From Bremia lactucae (lineage: Eukaryota; Oomycota; Peronosporomycetes; Peronosporales; Peronosporaceae), in NCBI RefSeq assembly GCF_004359215.1, contig NC_090613.1, positions 1,783,509 through 1,847,508 of the forward strand: a DNA stretch of 64,000 bases, read 5' to 3'. Under the pieces are notes generated by a model. It did no database searches. It saw nothing but the letters and a program-made list of their open reading frames with translations, and was not told where the DNA came from. Below, one piece after another: positions 41,017 to 51,100 of this stretch. Positions within the stretch are counted from its first letter, which is position 1. Each line of letters begins with the position of its first letter. The translations under genes and the position numbers were made by a program.

Positions 41017-43182
41017 TCACCCATGCTAGGGCTGCGCGTTTCTCTGCTGCTGATGACACACGGTCGACTGCACACGAATCCTCGCGTACGTCGACGCTTC
41101 GTGCCTTGCTCCAGCGCTCAACGGTGATCCGTCGTGACACCGTTGGAGCATCCGCCTCGCCACGTGTCGAGATGCCTCGGCCCAAGGCTGTGAACATTTA
41201 AGCCATCGAGGCCCTTTATGCATCCGGTGGCGACTGGAGTCAGCTTGCCGCCTCCATTGGCCGCGCTCGCTCGAATGTTTTGCCTCGGGGGCGCTTTGTC
41301 ATGGTCATTGAGACTGGCCAGGCATTTCAGCGTTCCCGCCGAGCAAAATCCTTGCATCGTTGCTGAAGGACCATGGCAACCCCATCGTTAGCCAGCAAAT
41401 TGAACTACATAAACTCGTTCAGCTAACTAAGACGCCTGGCGGAAACCTCCGGGTCAAGGTGAAGACTCGAGACGCATGCCAAAGTCTAGCCGACCAAGCA
41501 GTTAAGATCCTTGGCGGCAAATATCATTTCGGCGACTTTGACATTCTCGCCGAACGCTTCTTCCTCGATGTGTCGAGCGTCGATAGTGACTTTGACGCAG
41601 ACCTCATACTGCAACCTTCTTTGAACTTGGAGCACAGCCGCTTTATGGCACTTTTCGTGATGTGAATTTGGATGCGGTCTTTATTACCGCCACCTGGCAT
41701 ATGAACTTCCGGTCAAGCCATTGCCTACCCAAACTTGTTGTGAGTGGAACCGCCTGCCATCAACTTGTGTTCGATGGCAGGGTCTACCCGGTTCTCGCAA
41801 AAAAATTCGCCATTCCCGGCTCATACACTGGCGTACGGGCACCGTTCTATCCATGCACTCGACCTCAAGGCAACTGCTGCCCCACGGTCTTCGACTCCTT
41901 CTACCATGCCGAGTGCCAGTGCACCTCACCCTTCATTTGCTGTTGTGGTACGCACTGGCTGGTTAGAGACTTCGTAACAGAGATCTATTCGTGCTGGTGC
42001 ATCCACGATATCTGGGTAGTCCCTGCTGCAGCCTCCTGGGAATACAACGCCCAGTGAATTATTTCTAGACACTGCGAAATTACAGGTAGTGTCGCCTCCA
42101 AGCAGTTTGAATAACTCTCAGCTCCTTATGCCCCCACCACAAACCGTCCCGGCTACTGAATCTGCATTGGCTCGTGTGACCGAAGGCAAGCGCAAGGGCA
42201 AACGTTCTCGCGCGGATGATGATTTTGCCAACATGTTGATGAAGTCTCGTCTAAAGCCTTTCGCTGGTCTCACAACAAGCAACAATTTTGACATTCTAGG
42301 CAGTGTGGGAGTCGAGTTTGATTGCTGCCCAGCGAAGGTCGATGAAGTGGAAATCCCACGGCACCAGACCGTACCGCAAAAGGTTCACTCTCCTCGCGAC
42401 CTGACTGCAATAAAGGAAGTTAGCCACTTTCTTACCAAAAACCACACCGAGGTGGTGAAATCCAAGGTGCCTACTCCAATCAAGGAGATCATCAGCGAGA
42501 TAATAGCGGCAGAGAAGACGGCTAATCTTCAGCTCCTTACTTTCCCGGCTGTTTTGCTGCAGCGGACGCCATGGTGAGCGGCATACAGAAGTCGCTTCAT
42601 ACGTCTAATAATCCTGATTCGCTGACTTACACGAGCTCCGTCAGGGCTCCTTTGTCGTTCAAAACTGCACTTCTGCGAGAGATGCGTGAGATCAGCCCCA
42701 ACGTCACTAATGGCACAGCTCCACATAATAAATCGTGGCTGCTTCTACCGACTCCACCACGTTTGCTCGTAGATGAGTAAATTTCTTCGGCAGCAACGGT
42801 GCCCAAGACACGCGATGGTGTGCTTCAGTGCACTAAAGAGACGGTATGCGAACCCCGCTCTAGCTACTATCGTACGCACAACCAGAGCACCATCGCTTTT
42901 TGCGCGGATGTTGATGTGCACAGCGCCTCCGATGTTTAAGAAGGACTACTGGCTCCAACGATTAACAGGTTGATCGGTTCCCTGGATACCGGCACACAAC
43001 CTCCGTCTTCTCCACCCCAACATGCTTCTGGTCCTTCTTCGCTCACCCATCGGCATACAATGCATCACGATCTAGAAGCAAGTCAATGGCAAGGAGAAAT
43101 GCTCGATGGCCTCGAAAATCTTCGTGACTGCGGCTGCGGACGCTTCTTCCCTGAGAACGAGGAGGTGCTTCAGCTTTAAAAA
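41017..43182 (+). pseudogene. LINE ORF1 (non-LTR retrotransposon), frameshifted
   Basis: Successive frames show MPRPKAVN then AIEALYASGGDWSQLAASIG (a helix-turn-helix-like stretch), KVKTRDACQSLADQAVKILG, NFRSSHCLPKLVVSGTACHQ, LVFDGRVYPVLAKKFA, a shift to YGHRSIHALDLKATAAP, then TTSNNFDILGSVGVEFD and AEKTANLQLL. The order resembles ORF1 of oomycete LINEs as I remember them; I cannot name the clade. At least four frameshifts. ORF2 follows at once. Confidence 0.6.
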
Positions 43183-43396
43183 TCGGAGGACCGGCCGGTC
43201 CTTGTGGCAGGCCGCTTTCAACACGCCGCTAAGGTGGTTGCACGAATGGATTTGACTGCGGTCGTGTGGCAGAATTTCACTTTGCTTACCGTCAATACGA
43301 ACGGTATCAAGAAGAGCGAACACCTGCTCTCCCAATTAAGCTTTTCCTGCATCCAGGAGACCAAGCTCCCTGATAATCACCACCTGTCCATCTTCC
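43183..43396 (+). pseudogene. LINE ORF2 start: AP-endonuclease domain (cut by gap)
   Basis: The frame reads FTLLTVNTNGIKKSEHLLSQ then SFSCIQETKLPDNHHL. The N-x-N-G start and the IQETKL box (catalytic Glu) are the first two conserved motifs of the apurinic-type endonuclease that opens ORF2 of most LINEs. The rest is lost in the N gap, and no reverse transcriptase is seen after it. Confidence 0.75.
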
Positions 43397-43496
43397 NNNN
43401 NNNNNNNNNNNNNNNNNNNNNNNNNNNNNNNNNNNNNNNNNNNNNNNNNNNNNNNNNNNNNNNNNNNNNNNNNNNNNNNNNNNNNNNNNNNNNNNN
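43397..43496. other. Assembly gap, 100 N
   Basis: Exactly 100 N's, a conventional placeholder for a gap of unknown length. Joins across it should not be trusted. Confidence 0.99.
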
Positions 43497-43930
43497 CGGC
43501 GAGTGTTGTCGTGATCGCCAAAGCCGTCTACTCTTCTACCAAATCTGGATGAACGTCTTGCGAAAATGCTGAAAAATGCTTATCCCATAATTAGAGGACG
43601 ATGGGATGTTTTGCCTTATCAATAATCTTGTTTTTTGTTGCCCGGAGTTCATTTACCCAATCCACTAGCGGTATGGAATGTTCTGCTGCTGTTTCCACCA
43701 GCCTTCCTTTTTGGTGTATGACGGTTGGGCGGGTCCTCTTACAGCGCCAAGCCACTGTAGGTTGTTCGATTCTTTGGACGACATAAATGCTACGTTGCAA
43801 GAAGGTGGCCGCTATGCCTAATATGTCACTACAGCCCCACGTATCGTTTGTTACGAGTCCGAAGGGCTGCTAGCATAGTCTCCCAGAAACCAACGAAACT
43901 GTATCAGTGACTCTCCTTTGGTCATCGCAG
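43497..43930. other. Unassigned DNA after the gap
   Basis: A 69-codon - frame (43591-43800, IEQPTVAWRCKRTRPTVIHQ, then KGRLVETAAEHSI) might be the linker between endonuclease and RT of a LINE on the opposite strand. This is a guess from its style only. Confidence 0.25.
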
Positions 43931-44333
43931 TCCACCCTAAACGTGGGCACCTTAATGTATTTCAGTATCGAACCCACTGTAATGGATGCCGACAGTGAGC
44001 GCATTTCCTGCACATTCTCTTGTAGAGATCGCTTCGCCTGTCGCGCTCCAAAGAAGCGCGCCTAAAGCAACACTTCGTTGTTTGGCGGCTGGTCATGGCG
44101 CGAATCTTTGCCTTAAGATAGCCCATGAAGGGAACCCCTTACAGTTCGCCATAAGCGCCGAGTAAGCCCACTCGGAGGCCTTACCGCGCAAATGAGGAAT
44201 GGCGAACGATTCCATCCGGGTGTCTTCGATGAGCTGCGCCACACCGCATTGCTCCACGGCTAACAGCCATTGGACAATCGTGTGCGCTGCAGTTCTATCG
44301 AACTTGGGCTGGTCCATCAGAATGGGCCTCGGC
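43931..44333 (-). pseudogene. Gag fragment, gypsy family A, inverted
   Basis: On the - strand PILMDQPKFDRTAAHTIVQW, LLAVEQCGVAQLIEDTRMES and GKASEWAYSALMANC match the capsid region of the other A Gags. It ends at 44333, where + strand RNase H/integrase sequence of A copy 1 begins, so this is another head-to-head joint inside family A. Confidence 0.8.
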
Positions 44334-45400
44334 TTGTCTCGTGCTAAGGCACAAGTTGAGTCGTTAACGTTGGCAGCCATGAAGGCATACCACGTGACGA
44401 GCTCATTGGCCTCTGAGATAAAAGAGAGCTACAGTCAGGACGACCACTGTCGCCTGCTGTTGGATCACTTCGGTGGACGAAAGGTTTCCCTTCCGTCGCA
44501 CCTGAAAGCTAAGCTCAATCGCTTTAGCTACAGCGATGGCCTGTTATGGCATCAGCTGTCACCTTGTGATCCCTTGAGAATCTATGTGCCTCATGACACA
44601 GATCTCAAGCTGATGATCCTTCAGGAGCTCCATGATGCGCCATCTAGTGGGCATCTGGGCCGTGAAAATACATTCTTACGAGTGTCAGAGGAATTTTGGT
44701 GGCCACACCTATATCGATGGGTGGCCAACGCCAACTATATTCGCTCTTGCGAACAGTGTCAGCGCATTAAGCCTGCACCGTCCAGCAGTGCGCCACTGAA
44801 GCCGCTACCGATTCTAACCAACTGTTGCAAATCAGTAAGTCTGGACTTCATGTTTGGCATGCCGCCCGATCATAAGGGTCGGACGAGGCTCGTCGTCTTT
44901 GTAGACAGACTGAGCAAGATGGTGCATTTAGCACCATGTAAAACATCGATCACAGGGAAGGAGGTAGTTCTCTTGTCCTGAATCATGTTTACCGACTACA
45001 CGGGATGCCCGAGTCCATATATCGGACCGGGATCCACGTTTTACGTCTGTTTTTTTGGCGACATGTGTTCGAGCTACCGAAGATCATCCCCAGACCGATG
45101 GTCAAACAGAATCGTGCCAATTGGGTCGTGTGGCTTACGCATGTCCACGTTAGTACGGGTGAGACATTGTTTTAAATTAACGGACGGCGCCACCCTCGGA
45201 CGCCAGTCTCGTTTGTGCGCAGCCCCCTCCTTTGCTCGGTGCGAAAGAGGGACATAGTTTCGTTAATATGACGATGACCCACGAGGGTAGCATCTCAACG
45301 ACAAAAGCTTGTCCTAGTGACCCTGCCACTTAAGCAGTGGTCAATAAAACTACGCCTTATGACCGATCTCTCGGCGGTTTCATAGGCGAGTTTGATGCTT
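44334..45400 (+). pseudogene. RNase H end and integrase, gypsy family A copy 1
   Basis: A 260-codon frame (44199-44981) contains HDTDLKLMILQELHDAPSSG, HLGRENTF and CEQCQRIKPAPSSS, giving an intact His-His-Cys-Cys zinc module. FMFGMPPDHKGRTRLVVFVD then RLSKMVHLAPC carries the first catalytic Asp. After 44981 the core is frameshifted (the SDRDPRF region reads YIGPGSTFY and so on), so the catalytic centre is broken. Confidence 0.85.
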
Positions 45401-46150
45401 AAAGCGTGAGCGAGGCTCAACGCTTTGTGGATGAGCGATTAGCCATCACACGCAAAGCCTGTTACGCAATGGCAAGCGCACAGGACAAGCAACAAGAATA
45501 TGCGGACCGAAATGGTAGCAAAAATAATGAATCAGTACTATTAAGTACTGCTACCCACCTAAACATGCAATTTCTGTACTACCTGGGGGTACTACGAAGT
45601 GTTGCCACGTTTCATTGGGCCCTTTACGGTGGTAGAAGAGGTTAGAGACCGAAATTATAGTCTCACCTTTCTTCCGTATATGAAAACGAACCCCGTATTT
45701 TACGTGGGTCGTCTGAAACGGTATGTAGACTCAAATGAGGTCACATACCCCCATCCGTCTAAGGAGACCGATAGTGACGCCGACTGTGAGTCGAGCGTCG
45801 TTCGAGTGAGGGGAACGGAGAAGGCGGAAAACTGTTAGCCGACCGACTCCTCCCACCACAAACAGGACTCGGAGAGCGAGGGACATCACTCGAGTAACGC
45901 GGATCCCTCAGCATTATCCGCTCGAAAAGGTCCAAGCGAGTCTTCAGGCGTTCATAACCCTGACGAGCCTTCGCAAGGACATCAAAAAGATCCGAGGTCA
46001 GTCGCGAGACTTGACCCTCGAGATCCGCAATACGTCGTTTAGCAGCGCTTAACGCCTGTGACGGAACGGACGAAGGTAAGGTGAGCGAGATGGCCACAAA
46101 GGTAAGGTGAGCGAGATGGCCACTCCTATCGGTCGCCGCCTGTACTGATA
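45401..46150 (+). pseudogene. Integrase C-terminal domain and acidic tail, gypsy family A copy 1
   Basis: Frames read MSEAQRFVDERLAITRKACY, AQDKQQEYADRNGSKN, then LPRFIGPFTVVEEVRDRNYS (GPF motif) and NPVFYVGRLKRYVDSNEV with an acidic tail (KETDSDADCESSV). The sense linker up to the chromodomain is partly open. The opposite strand of 45759-46097 is also open and coiled-coil-like. A 26-bp tandem duplication (GGTAAGGTGAGCGAGATGGC) lies at 46074-46125. Confidence 0.8.
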
Positions 46151-46352
46151 TGTGCGGGTGGGAATCAACGCTTCCTTGTTGGAAGGTTGCTTGCCCACCA
46201 CTCCGTGAGGCAAAGGTATCAGATCCTCGTCCAGTGGAAAGGTTATCCGAAGTGTTTCGACTCTTGGGAACCGATCGATACCCTACGTATTGATCTGCCC
46301 GGCTTGGTGGCTACCTATGAGAAGGAGCACCAGCTGAGGCCTCTTCGCTAGT
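46151..46352 (+). pseudogene. Chromodomain, gypsy family A copy 1
   Basis: The frame encodes NQRFLVGRLLAHHSVRQRYQ, ILVQWKGYPKCFDSWEPIDT and LRIDLPGLVATYEKEHQLRP, ending LR-stop. The core ILVQWKGYP...DSWEP is complete, so this domain alone is intact. It is in the standard position at the C-terminus of integrase. The 3' LTR starts about 1.04 kb further on, and aORF-A fills most of that space. Confidence 0.85.
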
Positions 46353-46435
46353 CTCAAATGGACTAGCAGAAGTAGCGTTGTGAGAGGAAACAGGGAATAC
46401 AGCACCGCCCATGATTTCTTTCACACAAAATTAAT

Positions 46436-47265
46436 TCGTTGCGACCGCTGCTTCATCGCATCGGAATGCGGATGAATGCGGCGCAATAACTCCGCCTCGT
46501 ACTGGTTGAGCGTTTCATTCGACCGCAACACGACGGGATCGGGGAAATACGCCCAAGCCTTTTTCCCTGAGCCCTCCATGACTTAAAAACGCCAAAATAA
46601 TTATGTGCCTCTAGACGAGCGCGCTCTAGGAGCGACGCTCTTGGCCCGTTTAAACGAGGCCATTTAGATGGAAGGGGCATCCGTGATATGCCACCCGTCA
46701 CATAGCCACGTTTAAAACGACTGGCTTGTGACACCGACTGAGCACGTTCACGTGTCGTCGGCGGAGCTTTAGGCTCCGAATCCTCTATGTCAGAACCATT
46801 ATGAATTATGGTCTGAGCATAAGGCGTTGTGGTTATACCCAACGGAGAAGCGGCTGCGCCTTTATGGGCAGCGCTCTCATTACCTGTCGCTGCGCTTTCC
46901 AGCGCAGACAAAGGGACAGCATTCGTAAATGATGCTGTCTCCATGTTGTGAGCCATGAGAGAAGTTTGGATGGGCAATAATGCGCCATCATCCTTCCTCA
47001 TGAGCTCGTTGTCCGCATCACTACTATGAGGTGACGGCAACGGTGTCGACTCATTGTAGTCGACAATGAGCGACGGAGCAACATCCTCACTGTTAAAGTG
47101 GGATGGATCCTTAAGCCCTATTAACGCGACAGCAGCAGTAGCTGTAGGCGTTTTGACTAAGGCATTAGACGCTGCCGGCGTGTTAACGCGGCGCGTGTGC
47201 TTAGTGCGAGTTTGAGTGGGCGTCTTCGCAGACGACCCACCAACATTGCCCCTTTTAGGTGGCAT
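46436..47265 (-). CDS. Antisense ORF of family A copy 1 (aORF-A)
   Basis: A 270-codon frame (47265 to 46453) starts MPPKRGNVGGSSAKTPTQTR. Residues 1-30 are basic, and the middle is Ser/Thr/Ala-rich with ESTPLPSPHSSDADNELMRK and IHNGSDIEDSEPKAPPTTRE. The end reads RGYVTGGISRMPLPSKWPR and LEAHNYFGVFKSWRAQGKRL. A single frame change then leads to MEGSGKKAWAYF, PVVLRSNETLNQYEAELLRR and PHSDAMKQRSQRINFV, ending near 46436. No known domain, signal peptide or membrane segment. It starts 130 bases inside the 3' LTR and runs toward the chromodomain, opposite to the element. It could be a nuclear or nucleic-acid-binding accessory protein, but this is speculation. Confidence 0.6.
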
Positions 47266-47394
47266 CTTTGGCGCCGTGTTATTAACACAGGTCGCTAGAG
47301 TGATTGAGTGAGTTAGCGGCGCGTAAATCTGCTCGCAGTTCCTCTCCTCTTTGACGAATTTAAAATGAAAATTCGTTCTTTTAAGGGCGGATGG

Positions 47395-47986
47395 TGTAAC
47401 GGGCTAAAGTTGCCCTAATGATACGCAATACCCGTTAAGTACACTTGGTGTACTTAAGGGAATGGTCGATTACTTAAATAAAATAATTAGACCCAGCACT
47501 CGGGTGTGGTTCACATTTGTGACCAACCCTTGTGTATGTGATGCACATAGGTGCATTCACATTAGGAGGGATGAAGGTTAGCGTTATCCGTTACGCTAGA
47601 TATTTAGAAATATATACTCGCAATACATATTAGTGTTATCGCTAAGGATGACATTTTGATTGGTAACAAAAAAATTTAACATATAATGCGATTAGGTGTT
47701 ATAGATAGAGGTGACATTTTGATTGGTAAAATTGGTATTTATATTTAATGCGATTAAATGTAACTCAGGCTGAAAACTACTTTCTACTTAGTAAGTGCGC
47801 ACGAGGAGCCGGATTACCGCTCCCGTGACGAAGGATAGTGAGTGTTTTGGGTGAGGATGCTAAGGCGCCCACCCTAACTACCTCACTGCACGCGAGAGAA
47901 GCTGGTTAAACCGCTTCCTCGCTGTGCTAGGGTGTGTGTCTAAGTAGAGCGTGGCCGCATTATGACGTGCCCGCCTACGGCCTGAG
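47395..47986 (+). repeat. LTR-A, 3' LTR of A copy 1
   Basis: Starts TGTAACGGGCTAAAGTTGCC after the purine-rich TTAAGGGCGGATGG and ends near CCCGCCTACGGCCTGAG. It is longer (592 bp) than other LTR-A copies because of a ~63-bp tandem duplication at 47632-47757 (two copies of a block containing GACATTTTGATTGGTAA). It directly abuts a second LTR-A. Confidence 0.8.
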
Positions 47987-48459
47987 TGTAACGGACTAAA
48001 GTTGCCCTAACGTTTTACAAACCCATTAAGTACACTTTGTTTACTTAACGGGATAATGAATTACTTTATGCACATAGGTGCATTCACATTGGAAGAGATG
48101 ACGGCTAGCGTCATTCCGTGAGCCGAGATATCCAGATAATACCCTCGCCACGTAGCGGTGCACATCTACAGAGATGACATCTATTGATGTATCTAAGTAT
48201 TTATATTTACTTTGATTAAAAAAAATCAGTCTTAAAACTACTTCATAGTGAACAAGTGCGCACGGGAAGCCGGATTACCGCTTCCGTGACGTCGCTTGTA
48301 CTAAGGTTCTTAATTCGTTGGGTGTAGTCGCTGAGGCGCCCACCAACTACCTCACTGCCTGTGAGCGAAGACGGTCGGACCGCTTCCTCACTGTGCCTGA
48401 AGGTGTGTGCGTAAGTAGACCGTGGCTGCTATAGTAGCGCCCGCCTACACTTGGTTGCA
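47987..48459 (+). repeat. LTR-A, 5' LTR of A copy 2 (first assembled version)
   Basis: Starts TGTAACGGACTAAAGTTGCC immediately after the preceding LTR and ends ACACTTGGTTGCA. Gag starts 46 bases downstream. There is no spacer and no obvious target-site duplication between the two LTRs. Confidence 0.8.
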
Positions 48460-48505
48460 CTTGAAATCGTTCCCACGACCCGATTTCCTGAGCGTATCAG
48501 TGAGT

Positions 48506-49398
48506 ATGAGCCTCAATATCGATTGGGCTGATTTCCCTCACCTCTCCGAACATCATCGGCAGGTGGCAGAGCACTTAGCGAAGTAGCTTGGCGAGCACGC
48601 CCTAGCCAGGCTCCTGGGTAGTCCTCCTAACCAATATGTTGCTCAGTTGGAGCAGTTTGAGGCATTTGTGCTCGGACAGCGGAGAGCGGCGTTCGAGGCA
48701 CAGCGCCATGCTGCGGCGGAGTCCGTCACTCAGACTCAGGATGAGCTGAGGCTTGAGCAGGCTCGGAGCGAGGCTCTCAACAGGAATGTTGAGATGCTCT
48801 CCGCCCGGCCGCATCAGCTGAGGTCCATTTGGGTGGACCCGTCAAAGCTCGATGGAACTGCAGCGCACACGATTGCCCACTGGCTGTTAGCTGTGGAGCA
48901 GTGCGGTGTGGCGCATCTCATCGAAGAAGTAACCCGGATGGTGTCGTACGCCATGTCGCATTTGCACGGTACGGTAAGGCGTTCCCTTCATGGGCAATCT
49001 TTAAGACAATAGTTTGCGCCATGTATCAGCCGCCGAACAACGAAGTTTCTCTTCAGGCGCGCTTCTTTGGAGCGAGATAGGCGAAGCGATCTCCGCAAGA
49101 ATATGTGCGGGAGACGCGCTCGCTGTCGGCGTCCATTAGTGTTGGTCCGATACCGGAATACATTAAGGTGCCCACGTTCATGAATAGATTGCGACAACGC
49201 TCATCGCGACAGGCCCTTTTTAGAAAGGTGCTGTCGACGATGGAAGAGGCAATTCAAATTGCCTTAGTTGAGGAGCAATTATACAACAGTGCCTCGGCAT
49301 CAGCTTGGCATAAGCCGTCGGCCGAGAGGTCAGATGTCACTTCCATGGAGTTGGGCAATGCAGACAGTGTCTGCTATAAATGCGGCAAGCGCGGCCAT
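48506..49398 (+). pseudogene. Gag of A copy 2, first assembled version, cut at an N
   Basis: Begins MSLNIDWADFPHLSEHHRQV, has an in-frame stop at about 48584, then RLLGSPPNQYVAQLEQFEAF, SARPHQLRSIWVDPSKLDGT and AAHTIAHWLLAVEQCGVAHL. It reaches CYKCGKRGH and breaks at the N (49399). Identical to 51101-51993, which continues normally. Confidence 0.8.
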
Positions 49399-49399
49399 N

Positions 49400-49860
49400 A
49401 TTATGGTCTGAGCATAAGGCGTTGTGGTTATACCCAACGGAGAAGCGGCTGCGCCTTTATGGGCAGCGCTCTCATTACCTGTCGCTGCGCTTTCCAGCGC
49501 AGACGACGGGACAGCATTCGTAAATGATGTTGTCTCCATGTTGTGAGCCATGAGAGAAGTTTGGATGGGCAATAATGCGCCATCATCATTCCTCATGAGC
49601 TCGTTGTCCGCATCACTACTATGAGGTGACGGCAACGGTGTCGACTCATTGTAGTCGACAATGAGCGACGGAGCAACATCCTCACTGTTAAAGTGGGATG
49701 GATCCTTAAGCCCTATTAACGCGACAGCAGCAGTAGCTGTAGGCGTTTTGACTAAGGCATTAGACGCTGCCGGCGTGTTAACGCGGCGCGTGTGCTTAGT
49801 GCGAGTTTGAGTGGGCGTCTTCGCAGACGACCCACCAACATTGCCCCTTTTAGGTGGCAT
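49400..49860 (-). pseudogene. aORF-A, second assembled version (C-terminus cut at the N)
   Basis: Same protein as 46805-47265, starting MPPKRGNVGGSSAKTPTQTR and matching to IHNGSD, where the duplicate begins. Three amino-acid differences at most. It does not count as independent evidence for conservation. Confidence 0.7.
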
Positions 49861-49989
49861 CTTTGGCGCCGTGTTATTAACACAGGTCGCTAGAGTGATT
49901 GAGTGAGTTAGCGGCGCGTAAATCTGCTCGCAGTTCCTCTCCTCTTTGACGAATTTAAAATGAAAATTCGTTCTTTTAAGGGCGGATGG

Positions 49990-50581
49990 TGTAACGGGCT
50001 AAAGTTGCCCTAATGATACGCAATACCCGTTAAGTACACTTGGTGTACTTAAGGGAATGGTCGATTACTTAAATAAAATAATTAGACCCAGCACTCGGGT
50101 GTGGTTCACATTTGTGACCAACCCTTGTGTATGTGATGCACATAGGTGCATTCACATTAGGAGGGATGAAGGTTAGCGTTATCCGTTACGCTAGATATTT
50201 AGAAATATATACTCGCAATACATATTAGTGTTATCGCTAAGGATGACATTTTGATTGGTAACAAAAAAATTTAACATATAATGCGATTAGGTGTTATAGA
50301 TAGAGGTGACATTTTGATTGGTAAAATTGGTATTTATATTTAATGCGATTAAATGTAACTCAGGCTGAAAACTACTTTCTACTTAGTAAGTGCGCACGAG
50401 GAGCCGGATTACCGCTCCCGTGACGAAGGATAGTGAGTGTTTTGGGTGAGGATGCTAAGGCGCCCACCCTAACTACCTCACTGCACGCGAGAGAAGCTGG
50501 TTAAACCGCTTCCTCGCTGTGCTAGGGTGTGTGTCTAAGTAGAGCGTGGCCGCATTATGACGTGCCCGCCTACGGCCTGAG
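49990..50581 (+). repeat. LTR-A, duplicate of 47395-47986
   Basis: Second assembled version of the 3' LTR of A copy 1, offset 2595, including the same 63-bp internal tandem repeat. Confidence 0.85.
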
Positions 50582-51054
50582 TGTAACGGACTAAAGTTGC
50601 CCTAACGTTTTACAAACCCATTAAGTACACTTTGTTTACTTAACGGGATAATGAATTACTTTATGCACATAGGTGCATTCACATTGGAAGAGATGACGGC
50701 TAGCGTCATTCCGTGAGCCGAGATATCCAGATAATACCCTCGCCACGTAGCGGTGCACATCTACAGAGATGACATCTATTGATGTATCTAAGTATTTATA
50801 TTTACTTTGATTAAAAAAAATCAGTCTTAAAACTACTTCATAGTGAACAAGTGCGCACGGGAAGCCGGATTACCGCTTCCGTGACGTCGCTTGTACTAAG
50901 GTTCTTAATTCGTTGGGTGTAGTCGCTGAGGCGCCCACCAACTACCTCACTGCCTGTGAGCGAAGACGGTCGGACCGCTTCCTCACTGTGCCTGAAGGTG
51001 TGTGCGTAAGTAGACCGTGGCTGCTATAGTAGCGCCCGCCTACACTTGGTTGCA
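50582..51054 (+). repeat. LTR-A, 5' LTR of A copy 2 (second assembled version)
   Basis: Duplicate of 47987-48459. This version continues into the full A copy 2 element (to about 58199). The sequence after the LTR (CTTGAAATCGTTCCCACGAC) shows no TGG-type primer-binding site. Confidence 0.85.
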
Positions 51055-51100
51055 CTTGAAATCGTTCCCACGACCCGATTTCCTGAGCGTATCAGTGAGT

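Noticed and set aside
40724..41029. 101-codon and 80-codon ORFs on opposite strands with the same start MSDSPSSPG
   Set aside because: They read the two arms of the 142-bp inverted repeat, so the shared protein is a symmetry artefact. It may be LINE 5' sequence but is not an independent gene.
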